The position numbers and the translations under genes are program-made. 64,000 bases of DNA from Geomonas propionica (GTDB lineage Bacteria > Desulfobacterota > Desulfuromonadia > Geobacterales > Geobacteraceae), in the NCBI RefSeq assembly GCF_016458235.1, contig NZ_JAEMHK010000006.1, positions 62,001 through 126,000 on the forward strand, read 5' to 3'. This document shows positions 27,580 through 37,642 of this stretch, in pieces (position 1 is the stretch's first letter; each line of letters starts with the position of its first letter). Under the pieces are notes generated by a model that was not told the DNA's origin, searched no databases, and saw nothing but the letters and a program-made list of their open reading frames with translations.

Positions 27580-27611
27580 TTAACCACGGTTAAGCAGTTA
27601 ACCAAGGTTAA
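27580..27611. promoter_or_regulatory. Tandem enhancer palindromes upstream of dctA
   Basis: Two perfect 14-bp inverted repeats, TTAACCACGGTTAA (27580-27593) and TTAACCAAGGTTAA (27598-27611), with centres 18 bp apart. A further half-site ATTAACCAAAG lies near 27515. They are about 180 and 195 bp upstream of the predicted sigma-54 start site, a normal distance for an enhancer-binding activator such as the one encoded next door. Confidence 0.75.
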
Positions 27612-27697
27612 CACCATTACCCTTTTGGAGCGGCGACTGGCGCGTCTGGGGATGGGATTGAGGGGATAAAAGACGAAAATAATTTACTGCGGCTTTG

Positions 27698-27720
27698 GCG
27701 GGGAGAGCGACTCTCCCCGC
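27698..27720 (-). terminator. Hairpin downstream of the DctD-like gene
   Basis: Perfect stem GCGGGGAGAG / CTCTCCCCGC with a 3-nt loop, 8 bp after the stop at 27729. There is no immediate T-run on the minus strand, so it may only partly terminate. Confidence 0.5.
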
Positions 27721-27728
27721 TGCACTTA

Positions 27729-29135
27729 TTACTTGCGGGACATCTTGAGACGCTTGTTGAGTGCGGGCGCGGAGATGCCCAGAAGTCGCGCCGCTATGGC
27801 CTGTACGCCGTTGGCGCGGCTGATCGCCTCCTCCACCAGCAGCTCGGCGGCCTCGACAAAGGTGGGGAGCCGCTCGAAAGCCGCAAACGGGTTTTGAGTT
27901 TGGGAGGCGAGGGGCGCCGTGTCCCGGCTTTGCCCGATCGCCTTGAGGAAACTGTCCATAGAAAGGATACGTTCCTTGTGCAGACTGACCGCGTTGTAGA
28001 CCATGCCGCGCAGTTCGCGCACGTTACCGGGGAAGCTGTAGGTGGCGAGCACCTGCGCCAGTTCCTTGGGAGGGGTCGGCTTCTTCTTTCCCAACGACTT
28101 CGCCGCCTCCTTAAGGAAGTAGTCGAGCAGGAGCGGGATGTCACCGGGCCTTTCCCTGAGCGGCGGGATGTTGATGCGATGCGTGCATAGGCGGTAGTAG
28201 AGGTCACGCCGGAATTGCCCCGCCGCCTCCCGTGCGGCCAAGTCGCGGTGCGTCGCCACCACGATGCGGGCGTTCATCCTCTTGGGGCGGTCGCCGCCAA
28301 GCGGGAAATATTCCCCCTCCTGCAATAGCCTCAGGAGTTTTACCTGCGAAGCGATGCTGAGATCGCCGATCTCGTCCAGAAACAGCGTGCCGTTTCCCGC
28401 CTGCTCGATCATGCCGGGGCGTGCCTGGTCCGCGCCGGTGTAGGCGCCGCGCACGTGACCGAAAAGGGTATCGGCAAACACTGTGTCGTCCAGCCCGGCA
28501 ACGTTCACGGCCACCAAGGGGCCGGAGCAGCCGCTCAGGTTGTGCACGGCGCGGGCAACCAGCTCCTTGCCGACGCCGCTCTCCCCAGTGATCAAAAGCG
28601 GCTGGTGGCTGGGGGAAACCGCCTCCACGTAGTTGAACAGGTCGTGCATGCGCGCGTCCGCCGTGACGATGTCGACGAAGGCCTCGGGATGCTTCAGCTC
28701 GCGCGACAGCATCCGGTCCGACATGGTGCGGAATTCCTGCTGCAGTTCCAGGATGCGCACAGCGCGCAGCACCCCGCTCACCAGGCGGTCCTCCTCGTCG
28801 GTCTTGACGATGTAGTCGAAGGCGCCCAGCTTCATGCAGCGCACCGCGGTTTCCAACTGGTTCATGCCGCTCACGACGATGGCCATGATCTCGGGGTGGC
28901 TCTCCCCGATCTGCTGCAACAGCGTCTCGCCGCAGGGCTGCGGCATGGTCAGATCCAAGAGCACCAGGCCGATGCCCCCCTGGTCGAGAAGCCCCATCAC
29001 CTCACGGCTCTCCTGGCAGGTGACGATGTTGTTGATCCCGGCGCAGCTCTTCAGGGTGAGGGCGAACGACTTGAGCCAGGCGGGCTCGTCGTCTACCAAG
29101 AGGATGCCGAAGCCGGGGTAGAGGGTCTTTTTCAT
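27729..29135 (-). CDS. DctD-like sigma-54-dependent response regulator
   Basis: A 468-residue activator. The receiver (about 10-125) has VDDE, phosphoacceptor Asp61 and Lys111. The AAA+ domain (about 155-385) has Walker A GESGVGKE, the sigma-54 contact loop GAYTGA (230-235), and TLFLDEIGD as Walker B. A short Fis-type helix-turn-helix lies at the end (ANGVQAIAARLLGISAPALN). Its start overlaps the stop of the sensor kinase gene by 4 bp. Its position directly upstream of dctA, which has a -24/-12 promoter and tandem palindromes, makes dctA the obvious target. The symbol dctD is withheld because the sensor type differs from DctB. Confidence 0.94.
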   Translation of the reverse strand: MKKTLYPGFGILLVDDEPAWLKSFALTLKSCAGINNIVTCQESREVMGLLDQGGIGLVLLDLTMPQPCGETLLQQIGESHPEIMAIVVSGMNQLETAVRCMKLGAFDYIVKTDEEDRLVSGVLRAVRILELQQEFRTMSDRMLSRELKHPEAFVDIVTADARMHDLFNYVEAVSPSHQPLLITGESGVGKELVARAVHNLSGCSGPLVAVNVAGLDDTVFADTLFGHVRGAYTGADQARPGMIEQAGNGTLFLDEIGDLSIASQVKLLRLLQEGEYFPLGGDRPKRMNARIVVATHRDLAAREAAGQFRRDLYYRLCTHRINIPPLRERPGDIPLLLDYFLKEAAKSLGKKKPTPPKELAQVLATYSFPGNVRELRGMVYNAVSLHKERILSMDSFLKAIGQSRDTAPLASQTQNPFAAFERLPTFVEAAELLVEEAISRANGVQAIAARLLGISAPALNKRLKMSRK

Positions 29136-30943
29136 GGTGCCGAACTCCTGTCGGGGACGGGGAAGGAAAGGGTCACCGTGGTGCCCGCCCCCGGGGTGGA
29201 CTGAAACTGCAGCGAGCCGCCGTGATCCTCGACGATCCCGGAGGAAACGGAAAGCCCGAGACCGGTGCCGCCGCTGTCCCGCTTGGTGGTGAAGAAGGGG
29301 TCGAGCAGGTACGGGAGGTGTTCTTGGGCCACCCCGATACCCTGGTCGGTGACCTGGAGCTGCACCTGTCCCCGGGCCGGGTCATAGCTGCTGCCCACGA
29401 ACACCCCGCACTCGCGGTTGGGAAGCGCCTGGCAGGCGTTCAGGACCAGGTTGACGATGACCTGCTCGATGCGCTGGGCGTTGCCCAGGATCGGTGGCAG
29501 CGAGCCGTGGAAGGCGGTCTGGAAGTGGCTGGTGGAGGAGCGGATAGTGGGGTCCACAAGGCGGAGCGCCGTACGTGCCACAGCGTCCAGGTCGATGAGC
29601 GATTTCTGCCCCATGTCCTTGCGGGCGAAATCCTTTAAATCGTTGACGATGCGCTTGATGCGCTGCGCCCCGTCCTGCATCTCGTCCAGGATGCGCGGGA
29701 TCTCTTCGCGCATCTCCGAGTAAGGCACCCCGCCCAGCATGAAGTCGCCGCGCTCCCGGTAATGTTCCTCGAGGATCTCCTCCGCGTCGTCATGCACCCG
29801 CTTCAGCACCGGGATGTCCAAGAGGAGCAGGCCGTTGGGGTTGTTGATCTCGTGGGCCACGCCGGAGACCAGGGTCCCCAGCGAGGTCATCTTGTCGGCC
29901 TGGATCAGCTTGTCCTGGTGGCGCTTCAACGCCTCCAGGGCCTTGTTGCGCTCGGCGACCTCCTGGGCCAGCGCCGTGGTCCGCTCCGCCACCCGCTTGT
30001 GCAGGGTCTTGGACCAGAGCGCGATCGCAGCCAGGATGATGAGCAGGGGCGCGAGGATCATGGCGCCGTATTTGAGGGCGAGTTCCCGGGTCACCCGCGG
30101 GGGGTCGTTCACGCCGAGCCAGCGGTTGTAGATCTGGGCGTACTGCCCGGTCTTGATGACGATGGCAAGCCCCTCGTTGAAGCGGGCCAGGAGTTCCTTG
30201 TCGCCGCGCTCCACCGCGTAGCAGTACTGCTCGCTCACCACGGCCTTCGCCACCGGCACCAGGTTGGAGAGGTGCAGCTCGCGGATCAGGTAGATACCCG
30301 GCAGTTGCGCCACCACCGCGTAGTCCCCCTGACCGGAGGCGAGCAGCCGCAGCGCCTCGGCCGGCGTCGGGGTAAGCACCAGGTCCTTGGCGAACCCCAT
30401 CTGCTTCAACCGCTCGTGCATGATGCCGTCCTGGAAGACCAGCACCTTCTTGCCGCGCAGCTCCTCCAGGCTTTTCACCGGCTTAGTGTCGCGCCGGGCA
30501 AAGATGGCATGGTGCACGATGGTGTGCGGCGGCGAAAACTCGACCGTGTTCAGCCGTTGCGCCGAGTAGGAGAGCCCCTGCAGGATGTCGACGCTGCCGT
30601 TTTGCAGGCCGGCGCGCACCTCGGACCAGTTGCCGAAGACGAAGCGAACCTTCATCCCCATCACCTCGGCGATGGCGCGGGTCAGGTCGACGTTGTAGCC
30701 GGCGGGATTGCCGTCTTTATCGATGAACTCGTAGGGTGGATAGGCGCGGTCGCCGCCGACCACGACGGTGGCGGGCGTCCCCTGGTGCGCCGGGTCGGGG
30801 ATGAAATCGGCGCGCGCGTGGAGGCACAGCGGGACCAGCAGCAGGAAAAAGGCCAGGAGGATTGTGCCGGGGAGGGCCGGGGTAAGGCGGAGCAACCTGG
30901 TGCCGAGGGATTGGGTTTTGCCTGTCAAGGCGCGGTGGACCAC
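29132..30943 (-). CDS. Membrane sensor histidine kinase with periplasmic SBP_bac_3 solute-binding domain
   Basis: A 603-residue kinase. After an N-terminal membrane anchor/signal (about 24-43), a periplasmic extracellular-solute-binding family 3 domain spans about 58-280 (VVVGGDRAYPPYEFIDKDG, GYNVDLTRAIAEVMG, VDILQGLSYSAQR). A second membrane helix (about 294-312) leads to a coiled coil, a HisKA box VSGVAHEINNPNG (His364) and an HATPase domain with FDPFFTTK and GLGLSV. Classic DctB uses a PDC/Cache sensor instead. It is coupled to the sigma-54 activator by a 4-bp overlap, and together they probably control dctA. The ligand is unknown; SBP_bac_3 domains usually bind amino acids or similar small molecules. 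Confidence 0.94.
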   Translation of the reverse strand: MVHRALTGKTQSLGTRLLRLTPALPGTILLAFFLLLVPLCLHARADFIPDPAHQGTPATVVVGGDRAYPPYEFIDKDGNPAGYNVDLTRAIAEVMGMKVRFVFGNWSEVRAGLQNGSVDILQGLSYSAQRLNTVEFSPPHTIVHHAIFARRDTKPVKSLEELRGKKVLVFQDGIMHERLKQMGFAKDLVLTPTPAEALRLLASGQGDYAVVAQLPGIYLIRELHLSNLVPVAKAVVSEQYCYAVERGDKELLARFNEGLAIVIKTGQYAQIYNRWLGVNDPPRVTRELALKYGAMILAPLLIILAAIALWSKTLHKRVAERTTALAQEVAERNKALEALKRHQDKLIQADKMTSLGTLVSGVAHEINNPNGLLLLDIPVLKRVHDDAEEILEEHYRERGDFMLGGVPYSEMREEIPRILDEMQDGAQRIKRIVNDLKDFARKDMGQKSLIDLDAVARTALRLVDPTIRSSTSHFQTAFHGSLPPILGNAQRIEQVIVNLVLNACQALPNRECGVFVGSSYDPARGQVQLQVTDQGIGVAQEHLPYLLDPFFTTKRDSGGTGLGLSVSSGIVEDHGGSLQFQSTPGAGTTVTLSFPVPDRSSAP

Positions 30944-31056
30944 TGCTTCGTCCTTAAAACTGGAATATGGGCGTCCCGGCTGCCGGCGGCAACGAAAAAG
31001 CCCATCACACTATCGCACGCATGAAGCGCACAAGTCAATGAAGCTCATGAGAGGGA

Positions 31057-31153
31057 GGGGACTGGCTCCGCAGGTGCCAGTCCCCTTTGGTGCTAATCAT
31101 GGGAGGTAAAGGAGCTAAAGGGGGACAGGCACCTTTCGGAGCCAGTCCCCTTT
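31057..31153. repeat. Two copies of a dispersed intergenic hairpin repeat
   Basis: Copy 1 (31057-31088) has a perfect 10-bp stem GGGGACTGGC / GCCAGTCCCC around TCCGCAGGT. Copy 2 (31119-31153) reads GGGGGACAGGCACCTTTCGG then AGCCAGTCCCC, in the opposite sense. A third copy lies at 37598-37626. All are just outside the 3' ends of genes. They look like a family of small repeats that double as terminators; copy 2 touches the stop codon of the gene ending at 31152. Confidence 0.8.
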
Positions 31154-33134
31154 ACAGCCGCGCCGCTACCAGCTCAGCCAGGTCGCGCACGGCCAGATCC
31201 CCCTCCAGCCCGCCGGTCTTGATGCCGTCCTCGAACATGGTAAGGCAGAACGGGCAGTTGGAGACCAGCATCGGAGCGTGCGTCTCCCCGGCCATCTGCA
31301 CCCGGGCCACGCTGATGCGGGTGCCGACCTTCTCCTCGGCCAGGATGCGCCCCCCTCCCCCGCCGCAGCAAAAGCTTTCCAGGCGGTTGCGGTCCATCTC
31401 GGTGATACTGCCCCCCAGGCGCTGCAGCATCTCGCGCGGCGGCTCGAAGATGTCGGCGTAGCGGCCGATGTAACAGGAGTCATGGTAGGTGCAGTCGAAG
31501 CGCTCGCCGGGGCTCAGCTTCAGCCGCCCCTGGTCCGCCAGCTCCGCCAGGAAGGTGGTGTAATGGCTAACCGGAACCTCCAGGCCAAGATCGCGGTAGT
31601 CGCGCGCCAGGGTGTTGAAGCAGTGCGGACAGGTGGTGACGATTCTTTGCACTCCATATCCCTTGATGCGCTCGATGTTCTCCTGGGCCATGGTCTGGTA
31701 CAGGTACTCGTTGCCCAGCTTGCGCGGCGGCTCGCCGCAGCATTTCTCCTCCTTGCCGAGAATGCCGAGCCTGATACCGGCCGCCGAGCAGATCTTGGCG
31801 AAAGCCTTGGCGACCTCCTTGTTCCTGCGGTCGAAGGAGGCGTAGCACCCGACGAAGTACATCACGTCGAAGGGCTCGCCGCTCTCCAGGGTGACCACGT
31901 CCAGCCCCTCGGCCCACGCGCCGCGCTCGGCCCAGGCCAGCCCAAACGGGTTGCCGTTCACCTCGTAGTTGCTCATGGCAGTGCGCACCTCGTCGCCGGG
32001 GAACTTCCCCTCCATGAGTGCCAGGTTCCGGCGCATTTCGAGGATCTTGTTGACGTGCTCGATGTCGACCGGGCAGATTTCCTGGCAGGCGCGGCAGGTG
32101 GTGCAGTCCCAGAGCACCTCCTCGGTAATGTAACGGCACAGGTCTCCCTGCGGCTCGTTAAGCGCCATCTCCCCTACCTGCTGCACCACCCGCATCGGCG
32201 AGAGCGGCTTCTCGGTGTGCCAGGCGGGACAGCGGTCTTGGCAGCGCTTGCAGAGCGTGCAGGCGTCGGCGTCGTAGATGTCCTTCCAGGCGAGGTCGGT
32301 GGCTTTGGCGGCCCCGAACTGCTCCGCGGTCTCGTCCTCGAGATCGATGGTGGCGATGGCCCCCTTGGGGCGCAGGTCGGTGAACAGGTAGTTGGCCGGA
32401 TCGGTGAACAAGTGCCGCAGCTTGGTCCAGGGGATCACGATAATGAAGCCCATGGCCAGGAAGAAGTGCAACCACCACAGCGCTTTGTGCGTCGCCGAGA
32501 TACCGGCCAGGCTCATCCCGGCGAACAGTGGGGTGAGCAGCAGCCCTCCCGGGGAAAGCCGCGCCAGCTCCGGGTTCTGGTGCACCTCGGTGGCGGCCAT
32601 CCGGAGCGCCTCCACCACGAAACCGGTGACCAGAATGGTGAAGAGGAGTGCGTGGGCCAGGTAATCGTCCCGCTTGGTGGGGAGCGCCGGGGGGCGAACC
32701 AGGAACCGGCGCACGAAGAGCCCCGCCAGCATGAGGATGGCGATGATGCCGGCCAGGTCGAGGGTGAGCGAGTAGGCCTTGTAGAAGGTTCCCTTCAGGA
32801 AGGTCCACCCCGCGAGCGGCGCGGTGAAGTCCACCTGCAGCATGATGAGCAGCGTGCCGATGAAAAGGAGCAGAAAGCCCCAGAAAAAGAAGGCGTGCAG
32901 CGTACCCGGCACCTGGACCCGGAGCACCTTGGCCTGGGTCAGGGCCCCTTGCACCATGAGCTTAAAGCGCAGCGGGAGCCGGTCCAACCGCTCCAGGGGC
33001 TTGCCCTGCCGGTACAGCGGCAGCCGCGACCAGAAGCCCCAGGCGCACCCGCCGACGGCGAGCAAGGCGAAGAGGTACATGACCCAGATGAAGCCATGGT
33101 TGACGTTCCAGTAGATCTCGCGTGTCGCTTCCAT
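31152..33134 (-). CDS. Membrane-bound HdrD-like Fe-S oxidoreductase with NarI-like cytochrome b domain
   Basis: A 660-residue fusion. The N-terminus (about 10-240) is a NarI-like membrane domain with five to six helices and candidate haem b histidines (His80, His161, His216, His223). Next come two [4Fe-4S] motifs, CTLCKRCQDRC (292-302) and CTTCRACQEIC (344-354). Two CCG domains of the HdrD/GlpC type follow, with CCGEP...CPHC and CCGGGGG...CPFC. Such proteins exchange electrons between a cytosolic partner and menaquinone; in relatives of this group they sit beside etfAB and act as ETF:quinone oxidoreductases. No etf genes are nearby here, so the partner is unknown. Confidence 0.92.
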   Translation of the reverse strand: MEATREIYWNVNHGFIWVMYLFALLAVGGCAWGFWSRLPLYRQGKPLERLDRLPLRFKLMVQGALTQAKVLRVQVPGTLHAFFFWGFLLLFIGTLLIMLQVDFTAPLAGWTFLKGTFYKAYSLTLDLAGIIAILMLAGLFVRRFLVRPPALPTKRDDYLAHALLFTILVTGFVVEALRMAATEVHQNPELARLSPGGLLLTPLFAGMSLAGISATHKALWWLHFFLAMGFIIVIPWTKLRHLFTDPANYLFTDLRPKGAIATIDLEDETAEQFGAAKATDLAWKDIYDADACTLCKRCQDRCPAWHTEKPLSPMRVVQQVGEMALNEPQGDLCRYITEEVLWDCTTCRACQEICPVDIEHVNKILEMRRNLALMEGKFPGDEVRTAMSNYEVNGNPFGLAWAERGAWAEGLDVVTLESGEPFDVMYFVGCYASFDRRNKEVAKAFAKICSAAGIRLGILGKEEKCCGEPPRKLGNEYLYQTMAQENIERIKGYGVQRIVTTCPHCFNTLARDYRDLGLEVPVSHYTTFLAELADQGRLKLSPGERFDCTYHDSCYIGRYADIFEPPREMLQRLGGSITEMDRNRLESFCCGGGGGRILAEEKVGTRISVARVQMAGETHAPMLVSNCPFCLTMFEDGIKTGGLEGDLAVRDLAELVAARL

Positions 33135-33240
33135 ACGGCACCTCTGTCAGTTGCGGAATTGGCAAACTATAGCCGAAGAGGGCGCTCCGGGATAGAGAAA
33201 ATCTAATAGGCGGGTTTCGGGATGGTGGGCGGCAGCCCGG

Positions 33241-34197
33241 CTAGACGTGGTTGCGCAGCATCAGCTCCGCCGGGTGGGGGGAAAGATAGACCTGCTGGCT
33301 CAGGTACTCCTGCCGGTACTTGGCGACGTAGTGCCTGAGCATGGTGAGGGGCACCACCAGCGGCACCAGCCCGTCGTGGTACTGCTTGATGAGCTGCAAA
33401 AGTTCCTGCTTCTCCTCGACCGAGAGGTGCTTCTTGAAGTATCCCATGATGTGCATCAGCACGTTGGTCTGCTTCTTCGCGGTCGCGTGCAGCTCCAGGG
33501 CCTTCATGTAGAGCTCCTGGTAGCGCTCCAGCAGTTCTGGAAAGGCGATTTCCTTCCCCGTGGCCACCAGCGCCCCGAGTTCGCGGTAGAGCTGGGTGCT
33601 GTGCGACATGATCAATAGCTTCTGGCAGGTGTGAAACTGCACCAGCCTGCCCAGGTCGGGCCCCTCCGCGAGAAAGTCTTTCCAGCGCCGAAAGGCGAAG
33701 ACCCGCTCGATGAAGTTCTCCCGGAGCACCGGGTCGTTCAGCCTCCCCTCTTCCTCCATCGGGAGTTGCGGGAAGCGCCGCGCCACCGAGGCCGCGAAGA
33801 GACCGCTGCCGCTCGCTGCGGGCATCCCCTCCCGGTACACCTTGACCCGGAACAGTCCCGAGGAGGGGGAACCCTTCTTGAAGATGAAGCCGCACAGGTC
33901 CTCGGCCGCCAGCTGCTCCACCTTGGCGCGGCAGAACGCGAGCATCTGCTCGGTCTTGTCGATGCGGGTGCGGTGAGTCATCAGCCGCGGCTGTGCCGGG
34001 TCCCCCTCGAGCCGCATCGCCTCGCGCGGCGTTGTCATGCCGCACTCCACCTCGGGGCAGACCGGCACAAAGCTGAAGAACCTCCCCAGTACGCCGGTGA
34101 GGTAGGGGTCGTGCTTGTGGCCGCCGTCGTAGCGTACCTTCTCCCCCAACAGGCAGGAGCTGACGCCTATCTTGATGGGTGCGCCGGATCCGGACAT
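33241..34197 (-). CDS. DUF523-DUF1722 protein (TudS-like N-terminus, YbgA-like C-terminus)
   Basis: The 318-residue product has an N-terminal DUF523 domain (about 8-150), the family that includes the Fe-S-dependent thiouracil desulfidase TudS. Its C-terminal DUF1722 domain (about 190-310) is named after E. coli YbgA. Cluster-ligand candidates Cys15 (SSCLLG) and Cys47 (VPVCPEV) are present. The third usual motif SPSCG here reads SPSSG (Ser113), removing a cysteine. The start at 34197 has GGGAGGG 4-5 bp upstream; the frame continues 38 codons further without similarity. A small gene precedes it by 76 bp on the same strand. Confidence 0.88.
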   Translation of the reverse strand: MSGSGAPIKIGVSSCLLGEKVRYDGGHKHDPYLTGVLGRFFSFVPVCPEVECGMTTPREAMRLEGDPAQPRLMTHRTRIDKTEQMLAFCRAKVEQLAAEDLCGFIFKKGSPSSGLFRVKVYREGMPAASGSGLFAASVARRFPQLPMEEEGRLNDPVLRENFIERVFAFRRWKDFLAEGPDLGRLVQFHTCQKLLIMSHSTQLYRELGALVATGKEIAFPELLERYQELYMKALELHATAKKQTNVLMHIMGYFKKHLSVEEKQELLQLIKQYHDGLVPLVVPLTMLRHYVAKYRQEYLSQQVYLSPHPAELMLRNHV

Positions 34198-34273
34198 GTA
34201 ACCCTCCCCATAGCCCCTCTTCAGGGACGGGAGACATTGTGGCAGAAAAATCCCCCCCGCGCCAGCCGGGACT

Positions 34274-34456
34274 TCACAGCAGCGGGGCGTCCGGGCAGAA
34301 AAGCCCTTCACCGATGAAGAGCCGCACCTGTCGGGGAGGCATTGGCATCCTCAGGTCGTGCCTGGGAACGAAGTTGGCTTCGCGGTCCAGCAGAGGCTGT
34401 TGCTTGGGGGAAAGATGGGTCCTACGATCAGGGTTCGATTCGAGCATCAAGAACAC
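34274..34456 (-). CDS. Small hypothetical protein, 60 residues, GTG start
   Basis: Not recognised. The product is polar with several prolines (LSPKQQPLLDREANFVPR...) and has no signal or membrane segment. Support is modest: AAGGAG lies 7 bp before the GTG at 34456, about 70 % of third codon positions are G or C like real genes here, and it sits on the same strand just upstream of the DUF523 gene. It could still be chance. Confidence 0.45.
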   Translation of the reverse strand: MFLMLESNPDRRTHLSPKQQPLLDREANFVPRHDLRMPMPPRQVRLFIGEGLFCPDAPLL

Positions 34457-34692
34457 GTGGTTGCTCCTTTTGGGACAGTATCAGCGGGTCTCCGCTTTGA
34501 TGCAATATCTCAACCAAAGTCATAACCTCGCAATTTCTCGAAAAAGAGCATGACAAAAGGTTGCGACAAAGGCGACAAAGGCTCCAAAATTTCGTCGTAC
34601 TATGCCGAAACCTTGACAGCATGCACAGTCACAGACGCTGTACCGACTGCTCATATTTGTAAGGAAGTTCACACAGGTACATCCCTCCCTGA

Positions 34693-34720
34693 TTGAACAT
34701 TCAGCACGATCTGATATAAC
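34693..34720 (+). promoter_or_regulatory. Putative sigma-70 promoter for the hybrid kinase
   Basis: TTGAAC (34693-34698), 16 bp, TATAAC (34715-34720). Transcription from near 34727 would make the GTG at 34732 almost leaderless and favours the ATG at 34768. Confidence 0.55.
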
Positions 34721-34767
34721 GCTATCTTGTTGTGAATCCAAGTGACCGGCAACACGGAGACATGCCG

Positions 34768-37593
<2,826 letters not shown>

Positions 37594-37597
37594 CCGA

Positions 37598-37626
37598 GGG
37601 GGACAGGCACCTGCGGAGCCAGTCCC
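37598..37626. repeat. Third copy of the dispersed hairpin repeat, between convergent genes
   Basis: GGGGGACAGGCACCTGCGG followed by AGCCAGTCCC, almost the same as the copies at 31057-31153. It sits 4 bp after the hybrid kinase stop and 16 bp before the EF-G stop. It could act as a bidirectional terminator. Confidence 0.8.
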
Positions 37627-37642
37627 ATTCCGTTTCCTCCCC

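Noticed and set aside
31278-33206. 642-codon plus-strand open frame opposite the HdrD-like gene
   Set aside because: Same antisense effect; composition is dominated by His, Gly, Leu and Val, and no motif is seen.
34428-34622. 64-codon minus-strand frame
   Set aside because: No ribosome binding site, Cys/Arg/Leu-rich chance composition, and it overlaps the better-supported 60-aa frame.
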